DNA of 64,000 bases from Gloeobacter kilaueensis JS1 (GCF_000484535.1 NC_022600.1:2418001-2482000), one strand, 5' to 3'; counted from the first letter of the stretch, positions 31,370-40,712 are shown. Notes: a model not told the origin generated them from the sequence alone. Program-made: numbers and translations.

Positions 31370-32415
31370 TGGGCAGTACCTTCAGCGCTGCTGCCCTGGC
31401 TGAACTGGTCGGCGGCAGGCTGATCGGCGACCCGGATCGGCTGGTGAGCGGTGCCCGACCGCCGGAGGAAGCCGAAGCGAGCGATCTTACCTTTGCCCTC
31501 GATCCGCCGGCGCGGCGGCTACTGGAGGGCACACGGGCCGGTGTGGCCGTCACGCCCCAGATCTGGCCGCTCGATCACCTCACTCAGATCGTCGTCGAGA
31601 ATCCCCGGTTGGCGATGGCGCGGCTGCTGGGGCACATGTTCCCGCAGCCGATCGCCCTGCCGCCGGTGGGCATCGATCCGGCGGCGGTGGTCCATCCGAG
31701 TGCGCTGATCGACTCGACAGCCACGGTGGCGGCTCTCGTCTACGTCGGTCCCCAGGCCCGCATCGGTGCTGGCACCTACCTGTATCCGGGCGTCTACGTC
31801 GGCTCGGGGGTAGTGGTGGGCAGCAATTGTCTCATCTATCCCAACGTCGTGCTGATGGACGGCGTCTGTCTGGGCGACCGGGTCATCGTCCACGCGGGCA
31901 GTGTCCTGGGTTCCGACGGCTACGGCTTTGTACCGACACCCGAGGGCCATCTCAAGGTGCCCCAGGTCGGGACGGTGGTGGTGGGCGACGACGTCGAACT
32001 TGGAGCCAACGTCGCAATTGATCGAGCGACGATGGGGTTTACCTGCATCGGGACCGGCACCAAAATCGACAACCTCGTGCATATCGGCCACAACGATCAG
32101 GTGGGCCGCCACTGCCTGATCGTCTCGCAGGTGGGGCTGGCCGGTTCGGTGAAGGTGGGTGACCGCACGGTGATCGCCGGACAGGCCGGGGTAGCCAACC
32201 AGACGACGATCGGGGCGGACTGCCTGGTCTTGGCCCGCTCTGGAGTGACCAAGGATCTGCCGGATCACTCGAAGGTGTCGGGCTTTCCGGCACAGGAACA
32301 CAAGCAGGAACTGCGCCAGCAGGCGGCGCGCTCGAATCTGCCCCAGATCTTTGAGCAGTTGCGCCAGTTGCAGCAGCGCGTCCAGCAGCTCGAAAAAGAG
32401 ATGGGGAGGCTCTGA
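31369..32415 (+). CDS. lpxD: UDP-3-O-(3-hydroxyacyl)glucosamine N-acyltransferase
   Basis: Adds the second acyl chain in lipid A synthesis. The 348-residue protein has the uridine-binding N-terminal domain (FSAAALAELVGGRLIGDP) and a long left-handed beta-helix of hexapeptide repeats (HPSALIDSTATVAALVYVGPQARIG and onward). It contains the catalytic region VHIGHNDQVGRHCLI and a C-terminal helical coil (QQRVQQLEKEM). The GTG start shares one base with the bamA stop. Confidence 0.95.
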   Translation: MGSTFSAAALAELVGGRLIGDPDRLVSGARPPEEAEASDLTFALDPPARRLLEGTRAGVAVTPQIWPLDHLTQIVVENPRLAMARLLGHMFPQPIALPPVGIDPAAVVHPSALIDSTATVAALVYVGPQARIGAGTYLYPGVYVGSGVVVGSNCLIYPNVVLMDGVCLGDRVIVHAGSVLGSDGYGFVPTPEGHLKVPQVGTVVVGDDVELGANVAIDRATMGFTCIGTGTKIDNLVHIGHNDQVGRHCLIVSQVGLAGSVKVGDRTVIAGQAGVANQTTIGADCLVLARSGVTKDLPDHSKVSGFPAQEHKQELRQQAARSNLPQIFEQLRQLQQRVQQLEKEMGRL

Positions 32416-32417
32416 TT

Positions 32418-33275
32418 GTGCAGTACACCCTCGCTCGCCCCGTCGAGTTGGTCGGGACGACCCTGCACCGGGGGCTGGCGGTGCGCCTCGCTCTTTTTGC
32501 AGCTCCCGCCGGCACTGGCCGCCGCTTCGTGCGCAGCGATCTAGACGGTGAACCGACTATCCCGGCGGTGGCCCGCTTCTTTCGTCCCAGTGCCCTCTCG
32601 ACCACCCTTGAGCGCGAGGATGGTGCAAGTATCCAGACCGTCGAGCACCTGCTCGCCGCCCTCTACGGCCTGGGGATCGACGACTGCCGGATCGTCGTCG
32701 ATGGGCCGGAGTTGCCAATTCTCGACGGTTCGGCCCGCCCCTATCTTGAGGCGATCGAGCGTGCCGGGTTGCTCGCAGCCTCCGTGCCCCGGCCCACCTA
32801 CCGCATCGCTGCGCCCGTCACCGTCTACGAGCGCGACGCCTTCGTCTCGGCTGTGCCTACGAGCGAGGCGGGACTGCGCCTGAGCTACGGCATCGATTTT
32901 CCGGCTCCCATCGGCCAGCAGTGGTTCAGTCTCCTGCTTACCCCTGAGAGCTTTGCCCGCGAGGTGGCCCCGGCCCGCACCTTTACGATGCGCTCGCAGA
33001 TCCAGCAACTGCTCGATCGGGGTCTCATCCAGGGGGGCAGTCTCGCCTGTGCCCTGGTGGCCGATACCGACGGTTGGATCGAGCCGCCCGCCTGGCCCGA
33101 CGAACCGGCCCGCCACAAACTGCTCGACCTGCTGGGGGATCTGAGCCTCACAGGCGTCGCGCTGAGCGGCCATGTGATCGCCTACAAGGCCGGTCACGCC
33201 CTGCACGGCCAGCTGGCCCACCGCCTGTTCGAGGCTAGCCAGTCCCATTTTTCGCTTCTAGATGTCGCCCGATGA
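32418..33275 (+). CDS. lpxC: UDP-3-O-acyl-N-acetylglucosamine deacetylase
   Basis: Zinc deacetylase, the committed step of lipid A synthesis. In 285 residues, the motif [17 protein letters not shown] carries the first zinc His; [12 protein letters not shown] is the active-site loop; [14 protein letters not shown] gives the other His/Asp ligands, and [10 protein letters not shown] closes the site. The start is GTG, 2 bases after lpxD. It overlaps fabZ by 4 bases. LpxC can in principle act on 3-amino substrates, which matters for the GnnAB idea. Confidence 0.95.
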   Translation: MQYTLARPVELVGTTLHRGLAVRLALFAAPAGTGRRFVRSDLDGEPTIPAVARFFRPSALSTTLEREDGASIQTVEHLLAALYGLGIDDCRIVVDGPELPILDGSARPYLEAIERAGLLAASVPRPTYRIAAPVTVYERDAFVSAVPTSEAGLRLSYGIDFPAPIGQQWFSLLLTPESFAREVAPARTFTMRSQIQQLLDRGLIQGGSLACALVADTDGWIEPPAWPDEPARHKLLDLLGDLSLTGVALSGHVIAYKAGHALHGQLAHRLFEASQSHFSLLDVAR

Positions 33276-33718
33276 CCACCGAGAACGTCGTACTGCAAAA
33301 CGTCGAAATTCAGCAGCTGCTCGCCCACCGCTATCCTTTTTTGCTGGTGGACCGCGTGATTGCCTACGAGCCGGGCAAGCGGGCCGTCGGCCTCAAAAAC
33401 GTCACCTTCAACGAACCGCACTTCCAGGGCCACTTTCCTGGGCGGCCCCTGATGCCGGGCGTACTGCTCATCGAGGCGATGGCCCAGGTGGGCGGCATCG
33501 TCTGTGCCCAACTGCCCGAAGCCAATGGCCGCATTCCGCTTTTAGTCGGCGTCGAGAAGGCCCGCTTCCGGGGCCAGGTGATACCGGGCGATCAGGTGAT
33601 CATCACCGCCGAGGATCTGCGCACCCGCATGAAGCGCTTCGGCATCATGCAAACCCGCTCCGAGGTCGGTGGCAAACTGGTAGCGCAGGCAGAGATCATG
33701 TTTTCCCTGGTAGATTGA
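33272..33718 (+). CDS. fabZ: (3R)-hydroxyacyl-ACP dehydratase
   Basis: Hot-dog-fold dehydratase that competes with LpxA for (3R)-hydroxyacyl-ACP and so balances phospholipid and lipid A synthesis. It has 148 residues; [17 protein letters not shown] is the family N-terminus, [19 protein letters not shown] holds the catalytic His and Glu. The ATG overlaps the lpxC stop by 4 bases, a coupling common in lpx clusters. Confidence 0.96.
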   Translation: MTTENVVLQNVEIQQLLAHRYPFLLVDRVIAYEPGKRAVGLKNVTFNEPHFQGHFPGRPLMPGVLLIEAMAQVGGIVCAQLPEANGRIPLLVGVEKARFRGQVIPGDQVIITAEDLRTRMKRFGIMQTRSEVGGKLVAQAEIMFSLVD

Positions 33719-33755
33719 GTCCAGATGTCTTGCTCATGCCACAATCATCAAAGTC

Positions 33756-34619
33756 ATGAACCCAACCGCTCTGAGGACGCCTTTGATTCATCCCACCGCT
33801 GTCGTTGACCCACGGGCAGAACTCGATTCCACTGTGCAGGTCGGGGCGTTCGCGGTGATCGGTGAGCATGTACGCATCGGACCCAACACGATCGTCGGCC
33901 CCCATGTGGTGATCGATGGTTGGACGCAAATCGGAGCAGACAACGAAATCTACAACGGTGCGACGATCGGAACCCCGCCTCAAGATCTCAAGTACAAGGG
34001 TGAACCCTCCTGCGTGCGCATCGGCGACGGCAACCGCATCCGCGAATTTGTGACGATCAACCGGGGCACCGTCACCGACGAAGGCAACGAGACGGTCCTG
34101 GGCAACCACAATCTGCTGATGGCCTACGTCCATGTCGGCCATAACTGTGTGATCGGCAACAACGTCATCATCACCAACACCGTCGCCCTGGCCGGGCACA
34201 TCCATATCGAATCGCAGGCGCGCATCGGAGGGATGGTGGGCCTCCACCAGTTCGTCCACGTCGGCAGGCTGGCGATGATCGGGGCGATGGCCCGCATCGA
34301 CCGCGACGTGCCGCCTTTTACCCTGGTCGAGGGCCATCCGGGGCGCGTCCGGGGGCTCAACTGGGTCGGCCTTGAGCGCGCCGGGATCTCAGACGCCGCC
34401 GGGCACGACCGCGAGAGCTACCGCCTGCTCAGACAGGCGTACAAGTTGCTCTACCGCAACGGTTTTCCGCTCGAAAAAGCCCTGCAGGAGGTGCAGAGTC
34501 TGGCGGGCAATCCCTACATCGACCATCTGCTCACGTTCTTGCAGCATTCGGCAGGCTCCCCCGCCCGCCGGGGGCCGACTCCGGCGGCCCGCCGGCGCAC
34601 TGTGGGCGAAGACAGTTAA
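33756..34619 (+). CDS. lpxA: UDP-N-acetylglucosamine (or 3-amino analogue) acyltransferase
   Basis: First acyl transfer of lipid A synthesis. Hexapeptide-repeat trimer, 287 residues, about 25 longer than the E. coli enzyme because of a Pro/Arg-rich tail. The catalytic region is LLMAYVHVGHNCVIGNN, where the second His matches the catalytic His of the family; the residue after it is Asn rather than the Asp of E. coli. GGMVGLHQFVHVG follows. If the GnnAB-like pair upstream works as proposed, this enzyme may form an amide rather than an ester bond. Confidence 0.95.
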   Translation: MNPTALRTPLIHPTAVVDPRAELDSTVQVGAFAVIGEHVRIGPNTIVGPHVVIDGWTQIGADNEIYNGATIGTPPQDLKYKGEPSCVRIGDGNRIREFVTINRGTVTDEGNETVLGNHNLLMAYVHVGHNCVIGNNVIITNTVALAGHIHIESQARIGGMVGLHQFVHVGRLAMIGAMARIDRDVPPFTLVEGHPGRVRGLNWVGLERAGISDAAGHDRESYRLLRQAYKLLYRNGFPLEKALQEVQSLAGNPYIDHLLTFLQHSAGSPARRGPTPAARRRTVGEDS

Positions 34620-34623
34620 CCCG

Positions 34624-35784
34624 ATGGCCTCCCAGCGCCTGTTTATCAGTACCGGCGAGGTCTCAGGCGACCTGCACGGCAGCTTTTTGATCCAGGCGCT
34701 GCGCGAGCGCCGTCCGGAGCTTGAGATCGAAGCCCTGGGCGGCCAGCGGATGGCCGCCCTCGGGGTGCCGATGCTGGGCGATACGATGACGCTCTCCTCG
34801 ATCGGCGTGGTCGAAGCGATTCCTTATATCCTGCCTACCCTGCGCATCCAGAACCGCCTCAAGTCTTTTTTTGATCGCTACAGGCCGGATCTGGTCGTGC
34901 TCATCGACTACATCGGTGCCAATGTCCGCGTCGGGCGGCTCGCCCGCAAGCTGGGCATCCCAGTGGTCTATTACATCGCTCCCCAGGAGTGGGTCTGGAG
35001 TACCTTCCGGGGTGATACGGCCCGGATCGTTACCTTCAGCGATCTCATTCTCGCTATCTTTCCGGAGGAAGCCCGCTACTACGAGCGCCACGGCGGCAAC
35101 GTGCGCTGGATTGGCCACCCGCTCATCGATATCGCCCAGGCCCGGACCAGCCGGGCCGCCTTTCGCGAGTTGATGCAGACGCCCGAAGCGAGCCCGGCAG
35201 TGGTGCTTGCCCCGGCCTCGCGCTCCCAGGAGTTGCAGCACCTGATGCCGTTGTTGTTCGAGACCGCCAGGGCGATCGAGCACACCCTCCCGGCAGTGCG
35301 CTTCTGGATCTCCGCCTCCACCCCCCGCTTTCGAGAGGCGATCGAACAGGCTGCTGCCGCTTCTGGAATCGCTTTTCAGTTCGTACCGGAGGGCCGCAAC
35401 TATGACGCCCTCGCCGCCGCCGACCTGCTCCTCACCAAGTCCGGCACCGTCAACTTAGAAGCGGCCCTGCTCGATCTGCCCCAGGTGGTCGCCTACCGCG
35501 TCGATCCGCGCACGATCTGGGTGGCGCGCAACTTGATGGGCTTCAAGATTCCTTTTATGTGCCCGGTCAATCTCGTGGACATGTCGCCCATCGTGCCCGA
35601 ATTTTTGCAGGAAAAGGCGACGGTCGAGGCACTCACCGCCGCCAGCCTCGAATTGCTCACCAATCCCCAGGCTGCCGCTCGAATGCGCTCAGAGTACGCT
35701 CGCATCCGCGCCCTGCTCGGCGATGCGGGGGTCGTCGATCGCGCCGCCGATGCCATCCTCGAAATGCTCGACAAGCGCGGCTGA
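34624..35784 (+). CDS. lpxB: Lipid A disaccharide synthase
   Basis: Joins UDP-2,3-diacylglucosamine and lipid X to the lipid A disaccharide at the inner membrane. It is a GT-B glycosyltransferase of 386 residues: LFISTGEVSGDLHG at the N-terminus, LPTLRIQNRLKSFF, DYIGANVRVGRLARKLGIPVVYYIAPQEWVW, then PASRSQEL and the donor site LLTKSGTVNLEAAL. The frame is open upstream inside lpxA; ATG 34624, 4 bases after the lpxA stop, is the correct start. It is the last gene of the bamA-lpx run. Confidence 0.95.
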   Translation: MASQRLFISTGEVSGDLHGSFLIQALRERRPELEIEALGGQRMAALGVPMLGDTMTLSSIGVVEAIPYILPTLRIQNRLKSFFDRYRPDLVVLIDYIGANVRVGRLARKLGIPVVYYIAPQEWVWSTFRGDTARIVTFSDLILAIFPEEARYYERHGGNVRWIGHPLIDIAQARTSRAAFRELMQTPEASPAVVLAPASRSQELQHLMPLLFETARAIEHTLPAVRFWISASTPRFREAIEQAAAASGIAFQFVPEGRNYDALAAADLLLTKSGTVNLEAALLDLPQVVAYRVDPRTIWVARNLMGFKIPFMCPVNLVDMSPIVPEFLQEKATVEALTAASLELLTNPQAAARMRSEYARIRALLGDAGVVDRAADAILEMLDKRG

Positions 35785-35814
35785 TGCTGACCAGGTAGAC
35801 AAAGCTGAAACCGT

Positions 35815-35890
35815 CCCCACCCCTCCACACCCCCCCTGCCCCCGCTCTCCTCCTCCTGCCCCCCGAATGGGGGGCTGCCCCGCCGGGCAG
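35815..35890. other. C-tract with G-quadruplex potential and two GC hairpins
   Basis: On the minus strand 35815-35843 reads as four G-runs (5, 7, 4 and 4) with loops of 2, 6 and 1 bases, a canonical G-quadruplex pattern. Two perfect hairpins follow: GCCCCCC gaat GGGGGGC at 35858-35875 and CTGCCC cgcc GGGCAG at 35875-35890. There is no T-run. The stretch may end the lpx transcript, and it separates it from the insertion sequence. Confidence 0.5.
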
Positions 35891-35950
35891 AGGAGAAGAG
35901 ATACGGTATTGAGAGTCAAGCAGCCTCCTCCTTTCTTCTCTTCCTCCGCC

Positions 35951-36979
35951 CTACTGCAAGCAAACCAACCTGCCGTGCTCTGCATCGAAAGGCGTGTCTG
36001 TTTTCACAACCGCCCAGGCAATGTGTAAGAGTTTGCGAGCCGCAGCGCAAAGCGCTACCTTTGCCGGTTTACCGGCTGCTCGTAGCCGCTGGTAAAAGCT
36101 TTTAATCTGCTGATTGCAGCGGATCGCACTCAAGCTCGCCATATACAGCGCCGTGCGTAAGCGGGCATTGCCTGCATGGCCGATGCGCTCTGGTCTATGA
36201 AGGCTGGTGCCGCTACGGTGGGAGCGGGGAGCGAGACCCGCGTAGGCCACCGCCGCTTCCACCGTTGCACAGCAGCCGAAGTTGAGGGTACTCACCAACA
36301 CCCACCCAGCGGTGACAGACCCAATGCCTTTGATAGTGCGCAGCTTGGTTGCAGCTTGATGCCAAAGCGAGTCTTGGGCGAGCAGCGCTTCTAGCTGAGC
36401 TTCCATCTGCGCAATCTGCTCATCGAAGGTGTGGCTCAACTGCTCCAGACTCGCTTGTACCGCCGCCACCACCAACGGAAATTGCCGCAGAGCGTGCAAC
36501 TGGTTGTGCAGTTGTTGGCGTTGCTGCAGCAAGGCATCGCGATGCTGCAGGCGCTGTTGGAGTTGGTAATAAATCTCAGGCGGCGGCTGCCAAAGACCAG
36601 GTTGCAGGGCGGCAGCGAGTTGGGCAAGCGTCTGGGCATCAAGCGCATCGCTTTTGGAACGCTTGAGCAGTGCCCTGGCAAAGTAATGAGACTGAGCGGG
36701 GTTGACCACACTGACGGCAAAACCTTTGAGCGCCAGAAATGTGGCCAGTCGCATCCAGTAGGAGCCTGTGGCTTCGATGACCACTAACACCTCAGCGGCG
36801 GTGGGACAGACGGCGAGTAAGCGTTCGGCCAATTGGCAGTGTCCTTCGGGGGTTTGGGGCAGTGTGATGGCAGCGGTAGGCTTTGCGTGGGTGAGCAGCC
36901 AGGCGGCAGTGACAGTGAGTGCCGCCACATCAATACCGACAAATAGCTGATAGTCGTTTTGTGAACCGTCTCGCTGCAT
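35951..36979 (-). CDS. IS110 family transposase
   Basis: DEDD-type recombinase, 342 residues. The N-terminal catalytic domain shows FVGIDVAALTV (first Asp), LVVIEATGSYW (Glu) and KSDALDAQTLAQLA (Asp pair). The C-terminal Tnp_IS116/IS110 domain shows LRTIKGIGSVTAGWVLV and AYAGLAPRSHRSGTS with the conserved serine. The frame is open 29 codons upstream, but ATG 36979 begins where the family begins. The gene looks intact. Recent work on IS110 shows that non-coding DNA flanking the gene encodes a bridge RNA, so the sequence on either side deserves attention. Confidence 0.93.
   Translation of the reverse strand: MQRDGSQNDYQLFVGIDVAALTVTAAWLLTHAKPTAAITLPQTPEGHCQLAERLLAVCPTAAEVLVVIEATGSYWMRLATFLALKGFAVSVVNPAQSHYFARALLKRSKSDALDAQTLAQLAAALQPGLWQPPPEIYYQLQQRLQHRDALLQQRQQLHNQLHALRQFPLVVAAVQASLEQLSHTFDEQIAQMEAQLEALLAQDSLWHQAATKLRTIKGIGSVTAGWVLVSTLNFGCCATVEAAVAYAGLAPRSHRSGTSLHRPERIGHAGNARLRTALYMASLSAIRCNQQIKSFYQRLRAAGKPAKVALCAAARKLLHIAWAVVKTDTPFDAEHGRLVCLQ
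35951..36979. mobile_element. IS110-type insertion sequence (minimum extent)
   Basis: Only the transposase gene can be delimited. IS110 elements usually lack terminal inverted repeats and target duplications, and I see neither, so the true ends lie somewhere in the flanking spacers (35785-35950 and 36980-37367). No second copy occurs in the window. Confidence 0.6.
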
Positions 36980-37367
36980 GAGTGTCTCCAGTTGAAGCTT
37001 CAGAGGAGGTAGGCAAGTTCCGCAGGACGGCAAAAGTCTAGCCTCGTGATACGTGGTCAGTGCCACTCGATACGGTTCAGCTTTGCCGGTCCTTGATAGC
37101 GGGGGACAATCTCTTCCACGCGGTCAAAGCCGCAAGGGGGGGCACAGTCCTCACCGCTACCTTGGAACCAATAGCAATATACGAGGGGGGGTTCACTGTA
37201 ACTGGGCTGCAGGTGGGATGGGTGAAGTCGGTTGCAGATTTGTCTTATTTTTCTTCTGGGACGTAGGGCTGCTTTGATCTGACGTTTAATCACCTCCAGC
37301 TACTTGGTCGATCAAAGGGCGACAATCTGCCGGATACACTGAAAGTCAACGCGCTTCTTGATCAAGA
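36980..37367. other. Spacer upstream of the IS110 transposase
   Basis: About 390 bases with no gene I can support. The part next to the transposase start is where IS110 elements carry their long non-coding end and bridge RNA. It contains G-runs (GGGGGGG near 37135 and 37184) but no clear terminator or inverted repeat. Confidence 0.4.
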
Positions 37368-38138
37368 ATGAATGCCTTCAAACCCGGTTCTCCACTACCG
37401 CTGGCAAACCCCTCTTTGCCAACGATGTACGATTTACCAAGCGAGAACCCCGAGGAACCCGGTTTGCCCGACCAGTTCCACGACTGGCAGCCCCAACTGC
37501 TCAGCCAGACCTTTCGACCCCTGGCTGTGCCCATCGAGCAGGTGCTTACCGCCGCTGATTTGAATATCTACTACGATCCGAACAATCCCAAGTACTACAA
37601 GCGCCCGGACTGGTTTGCAGTGGTGAGTGTCCCCCGCTTCGTCGAGGGCGGCAGGCTCAGCTATGTGCGCTGGCAGGAAGGGCGCTCGCCCCTCGTCGTC
37701 GTCGAACTGCTCTCACCGAACACGATCGAAGAAGACCAGGGGCTGACGCTGCGCGGCCAGCAACCGCCCTCGAAGTGGGAAGTGTACGAGCAGATATTGC
37801 AGGTGCCCTACTACGTGCTCTTCGACCGGGTAGACGACACACTCCAGATATTTCGTCTGGAAGCGGGGCTTTATAGAGAGCAGTCCGAGAGTCGTCTGTG
37901 GATAGAGGAGCTGCAGATCGGTTTGGGTTTGTGGAGGGGAAGGTTTGCCGACTGGGAGCGGCAGTGGCTGCGGTGGTACGACAGTGAGGGGCAGTGGATT
38001 CCCAGCGAGCAAGAGAGAGTTGCTCTGGAGCGGCAACGGGCTGAATCGGCGGAGCAGCGCGCCCAGTTGGCCGAGCGACGGGCCCAGGCGCTTGCCCAGA
38101 AGCTCAAAGAAGTGGGGATCGATCCAGACAGTCTTTAG
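37368..38138 (+). CDS. Uma2 family endonuclease-like protein with coiled-coil tail
   Basis: 256 residues. The PD-(D/E)XK core is recognisable: YYDPNNPKYYKRPDWFAVV (catalytic Asp), PLVVVELLSPNTIEEDQG (E-x-L motif) and KWEVYEQILQVPYYVLFDR. The C-terminal 45 residues are a charged heptad-rich coil (ERVALERQRAESAEQRAQ and onward) that ends in the cyanobacterial Uma2 signature KLKEVGIDPDSL. Function unknown, as for the whole family. The stop overlaps the convergent kinase gene by 4 bases. Confidence 0.85.
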   Translation: MNAFKPGSPLPLANPSLPTMYDLPSENPEEPGLPDQFHDWQPQLLSQTFRPLAVPIEQVLTAADLNIYYDPNNPKYYKRPDWFAVVSVPRFVEGGRLSYVRWQEGRSPLVVVELLSPNTIEEDQGLTLRGQQPPSKWEVYEQILQVPYYVLFDRVDDTLQIFRLEAGLYREQSESRLWIEELQIGLGLWRGRFADWERQWLRWYDSEGQWIPSEQERVALERQRAESAEQRAQLAERRAQALAQKLKEVGIDPDSL

Positions 38139-39769
38139 CGTTCGGGTCGCGCCATCACCAGGATCTCGGTGTGGATGCGCGTGCCTTGGCCGGGGGCGGT
38201 GTGCAGGGTGCTGTGGGCCTGGGCACCGACAATCTCGACCCGGCGCAAGTAGCGCTCTAACGAAAAGATGCCGGAGTGGGGACGGCGGTCCTGGGCAGTC
38301 TGCACGTCGAAGCCGGGGCCGTTGTCGCGCACTTCGAGGGTGTAGCGGATGAACTGGTTCTGGCGCACCCCACTGAAGATGATGTCGGCGCGCACCTGCT
38401 CGTTGTCGAGGCGGGCGTACTTGATCACGTTCCAGCTCAATTCTGAAAGAACCTGATAGAGCGTCGCGGCGATGCGGCGGTCGCGGGCGCTCTCGGCCAG
38501 GTTAAAAGCGAGCGCTTCCCAATCGGCGGCTTCGAGAAGCTCACCTTCCCAGAACCACTGAAAGTGCGACTCGACGCCGCGCCGGTTTAACCGGTCGCAG
38601 ATGGGCTCGATCGCATCGACAAACGTCTGGCCACGGGCGAACTTGTCCTCGGTGCCGTTGCGCAGTACCCGCAGCTCGTCCTCGACTTCCTGGCAGCGCT
38701 CCATCGCCTCCGCCAGCCGCCAGGCGTAGTGACCAGCCTCCGGCTCGTCGGAATTTTCCAATTCATCGATGATTTCGCGCAGAAGTCCCTGGGCGCTCAT
38801 GATGCTCTGCTGGGCCGTATTGTGCAATTCTGAACTGAATTCGGCCCGGTGCTGGGATTCCCAGGCGGCGAGGGCGCGCCGGGCTCTCAGTGGATAAAAG
38901 CGGTTGAGTACCTGCACGAACAGTCCCGGCACCGCTGCCCCGCAGACCACCGCCGCCAGCACCGGCTGCGAGGGCGAAAGCGTCACCAGAGCAGCGAGAA
39001 GCAATGCTAGCAGGCCGCTACCCAGTACCAGGGGCAGCACCCGCCCGAGCGAGACAAGCCGCTCTTGATCGAGAATGCGCGTCCAGGCCATCTGCTCCTG
39101 GAGCGCCTGCACGAAGCTCGCTGCAAGCCAGATGCTCAACACGAGAAAGGCGGCAATCTGTGGCTCTGCGATCAGGGGATAGGCTACCAGCGCGTCGAGC
39201 CAGGCCGCCGAATCGAGGGGGTTTTGAACGAGCTTCAGGAGCGTCGAACCCCAGGGGGGACGCACGAAGAAAGGAAAGTCTGCGACCACGCCCCTCAGTT
39301 CATCCGTCTGGGTCTGCATCTGCCTGAGCAATTCGCGGCTTGCCGGATCGCTGCGGTTGTCGAGCAATCCCTTGGCGAGCGAATACACCTTCAATGCCTG
39401 ATCCGGCTTTCCGGCTTTGATCAAGGTTTCCGCGTAACTGGACCAGCCTAAGACCTCGCGCTGGGGCAGGTTCCACTGGTGAGCCAGCGGAATCTGCACC
39501 TGCGTATAGTACGTACCATCTGGGAGCAATGTCTGCAGGCTCCAGAGCACCAGCGCACTGGCGAACACGCCGGCACCTAGGCTTGAAAAAAGTAATTTCC
39601 ACTGCCGGGTCTTTAGCCAGTTCAGGACCGGGAGCCAGGGAGAGTGGATGGTCGTGGGCCGGAGCGATCGCGGCTTTGGGGAACGCTCAGGCGGTTTTCG
39701 GCGTCGCAAAAGCCGGGCTGTCCGTCGAACAGCCGCCCGCAGCTGGCGTTGGTTCAAAAAGGTCTGCAT
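38135..39769 (-). CDS. Membrane sensor histidine kinase (HisKA_3-like)
   Basis: 544 residues. The basic N-terminus (1-55) precedes a membrane helix (about 57-80), an extracytoplasmic stretch to about 195, then three more helices (about 200-305). The cytoplasmic kinase part has the phospho-acceptor-like ELHNTAQQS near residue 318, an N-box (LSELSWNVIKYA), a G1 box (DNGPGFD) and a short G2 region (GQGTRIH). This is the NarX/DesK-type layout, although the H-box is divergent from the usual ERxxH form. No response regulator is adjacent. Its divergent neighbour 61 bases away encodes an FHA-like membrane protein, a possible partner. Confidence 0.82.
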   Translation of the reverse strand: MQTFLNQRQLRAAVRRTARLLRRRKPPERSPKPRSLRPTTIHSPWLPVLNWLKTRQWKLLFSSLGAGVFASALVLWSLQTLLPDGTYYTQVQIPLAHQWNLPQREVLGWSSYAETLIKAGKPDQALKVYSLAKGLLDNRSDPASRELLRQMQTQTDELRGVVADFPFFVRPPWGSTLLKLVQNPLDSAAWLDALVAYPLIAEPQIAAFLVLSIWLAASFVQALQEQMAWTRILDQERLVSLGRVLPLVLGSGLLALLLAALVTLSPSQPVLAAVVCGAAVPGLFVQVLNRFYPLRARRALAAWESQHRAEFSSELHNTAQQSIMSAQGLLREIIDELENSDEPEAGHYAWRLAEAMERCQEVEDELRVLRNGTEDKFARGQTFVDAIEPICDRLNRRGVESHFQWFWEGELLEAADWEALAFNLAESARDRRIAATLYQVLSELSWNVIKYARLDNEQVRADIIFSGVRQNQFIRYTLEVRDNGPGFDVQTAQDRRPHSGIFSLERYLRRVEIVGAQAHSTLHTAPGQGTRIHTEILVMARPER

Positions 39770-39830
39770 TCCAGTGCGCTTACTCCGAGCCAGTAATCGG
39801 CTAACCTATTGCCAAGGGTAATCCAGGCCG

Positions 39831-40712
39831 ATGCTTTTGCAATTGCGCGTCCTCAAAAACGAGGAATTTGCCGAAGGGGAAGTCTATCGGTTCCAGGGCC
39901 AGATCGTCCGGCTGAGTTGGGAGAGCGACGGTCGCCTCAGCGTTGGTCGCAGCCGTCGGCCTTTACTGGTCTTTTATCAGTACGAGAATGGCTGCCGGGT
40001 GCGCTGTGTGCCCACCGAGGCCGTCAGGCTCAACGGCCTGCCGCTGGAGGGCGAGCAGCGCCTGAGCACCGGCGATCAGCTCCAGCGCACCGACGGCTGG
40101 ATTGCCCAGGTGAGCAACCTGATGTTGCGCGACGGCCAGCAGGAGGTACCGCTGGCGACTAACGCCGCCGTGCCGGCCCGGCTGCCGAGCTGTCTGGCCC
40201 AGTTGCTGATCGCGGCCCTCAGTTGTGCTGCCATCCTGGGTAGTACGCTGGGGGCTGCCCGGAAGTTGCCCGACGCCATCGCACTGCTGAAGGATGCACC
40301 TGCGGATGAGCGCTCCCAGCCGGACGGTGCCGAGCGCAGCGTGCGCGACATTGCCCTCAATCTCAAAGAAGCCCTCTCCCAGACCGGCGAGACGCGCTCG
40401 GTCTCGGTGGACGAACTGCTCGTTCAACTGGCCTACTACCGCAACACCGCCCAGCAACTGGCCCTGCTGCATCCGAGGGACGAGTTGGCCACAACGGTGG
40501 CTTCGGCGCTCAACAGCTTCTATCAACTTTCAGCTGGCCTGGGCCTCGAAGATCCCGAATTTTTCCCCAAAGCGATCGACGCGGCCAACAGCTGTCTGAC
40601 GAAGCCTGATAAGAGCAAAGACGACGAGCTGTCGCTTTTTTTTCGCTCCCTGGCTGCTATCAGCCTGCGCGAAGCCAGGGCCCGGCTGGTCTATTCCCAG
40701 CGGCGCTCTTAA
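39831..40712 (+). CDS. FHA-like domain protein with one membrane helix
   Basis: 293 residues, not assigned to a named family. The N-terminal 100 residues look like a forkhead-associated fold: LSVGRSRRP, then VRLNGLPLEGEQRLSTGDQL, which matches the GR...NG...L..GD pattern of phosphothreonine-binding FHA domains. A hydrophobic segment at about residues 123-145 (CLAQLLIAALSCAAILGSTLGA) probably spans the membrane, and the rest is helical. It is divergent from the histidine kinase gene and overlaps the cyclophilin gene by 4 bases at the 3' end. Confidence 0.65.
   Translation: MLLQLRVLKNEEFAEGEVYRFQGQIVRLSWESDGRLSVGRSRRPLLVFYQYENGCRVRCVPTEAVRLNGLPLEGEQRLSTGDQLQRTDGWIAQVSNLMLRDGQQEVPLATNAAVPARLPSCLAQLLIAALSCAAILGSTLGAARKLPDAIALLKDAPADERSQPDGAERSVRDIALNLKEALSQTGETRSVSVDELLVQLAYYRNTAQQLALLHPRDELATTVASALNSFYQLSAGLGLEDPEFFPKAIDAANSCLTKPDKSKDDELSLFFRSLAAISLREARARLVYSQRRS

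Noticed and set aside
37060-37293. Small genes on either strand between the IS110 and Uma2 genes
   Set aside because: The frames (68-78 codons) have no family resemblance, no ribosome binding site and overlap each other; more likely IS or spacer DNA.
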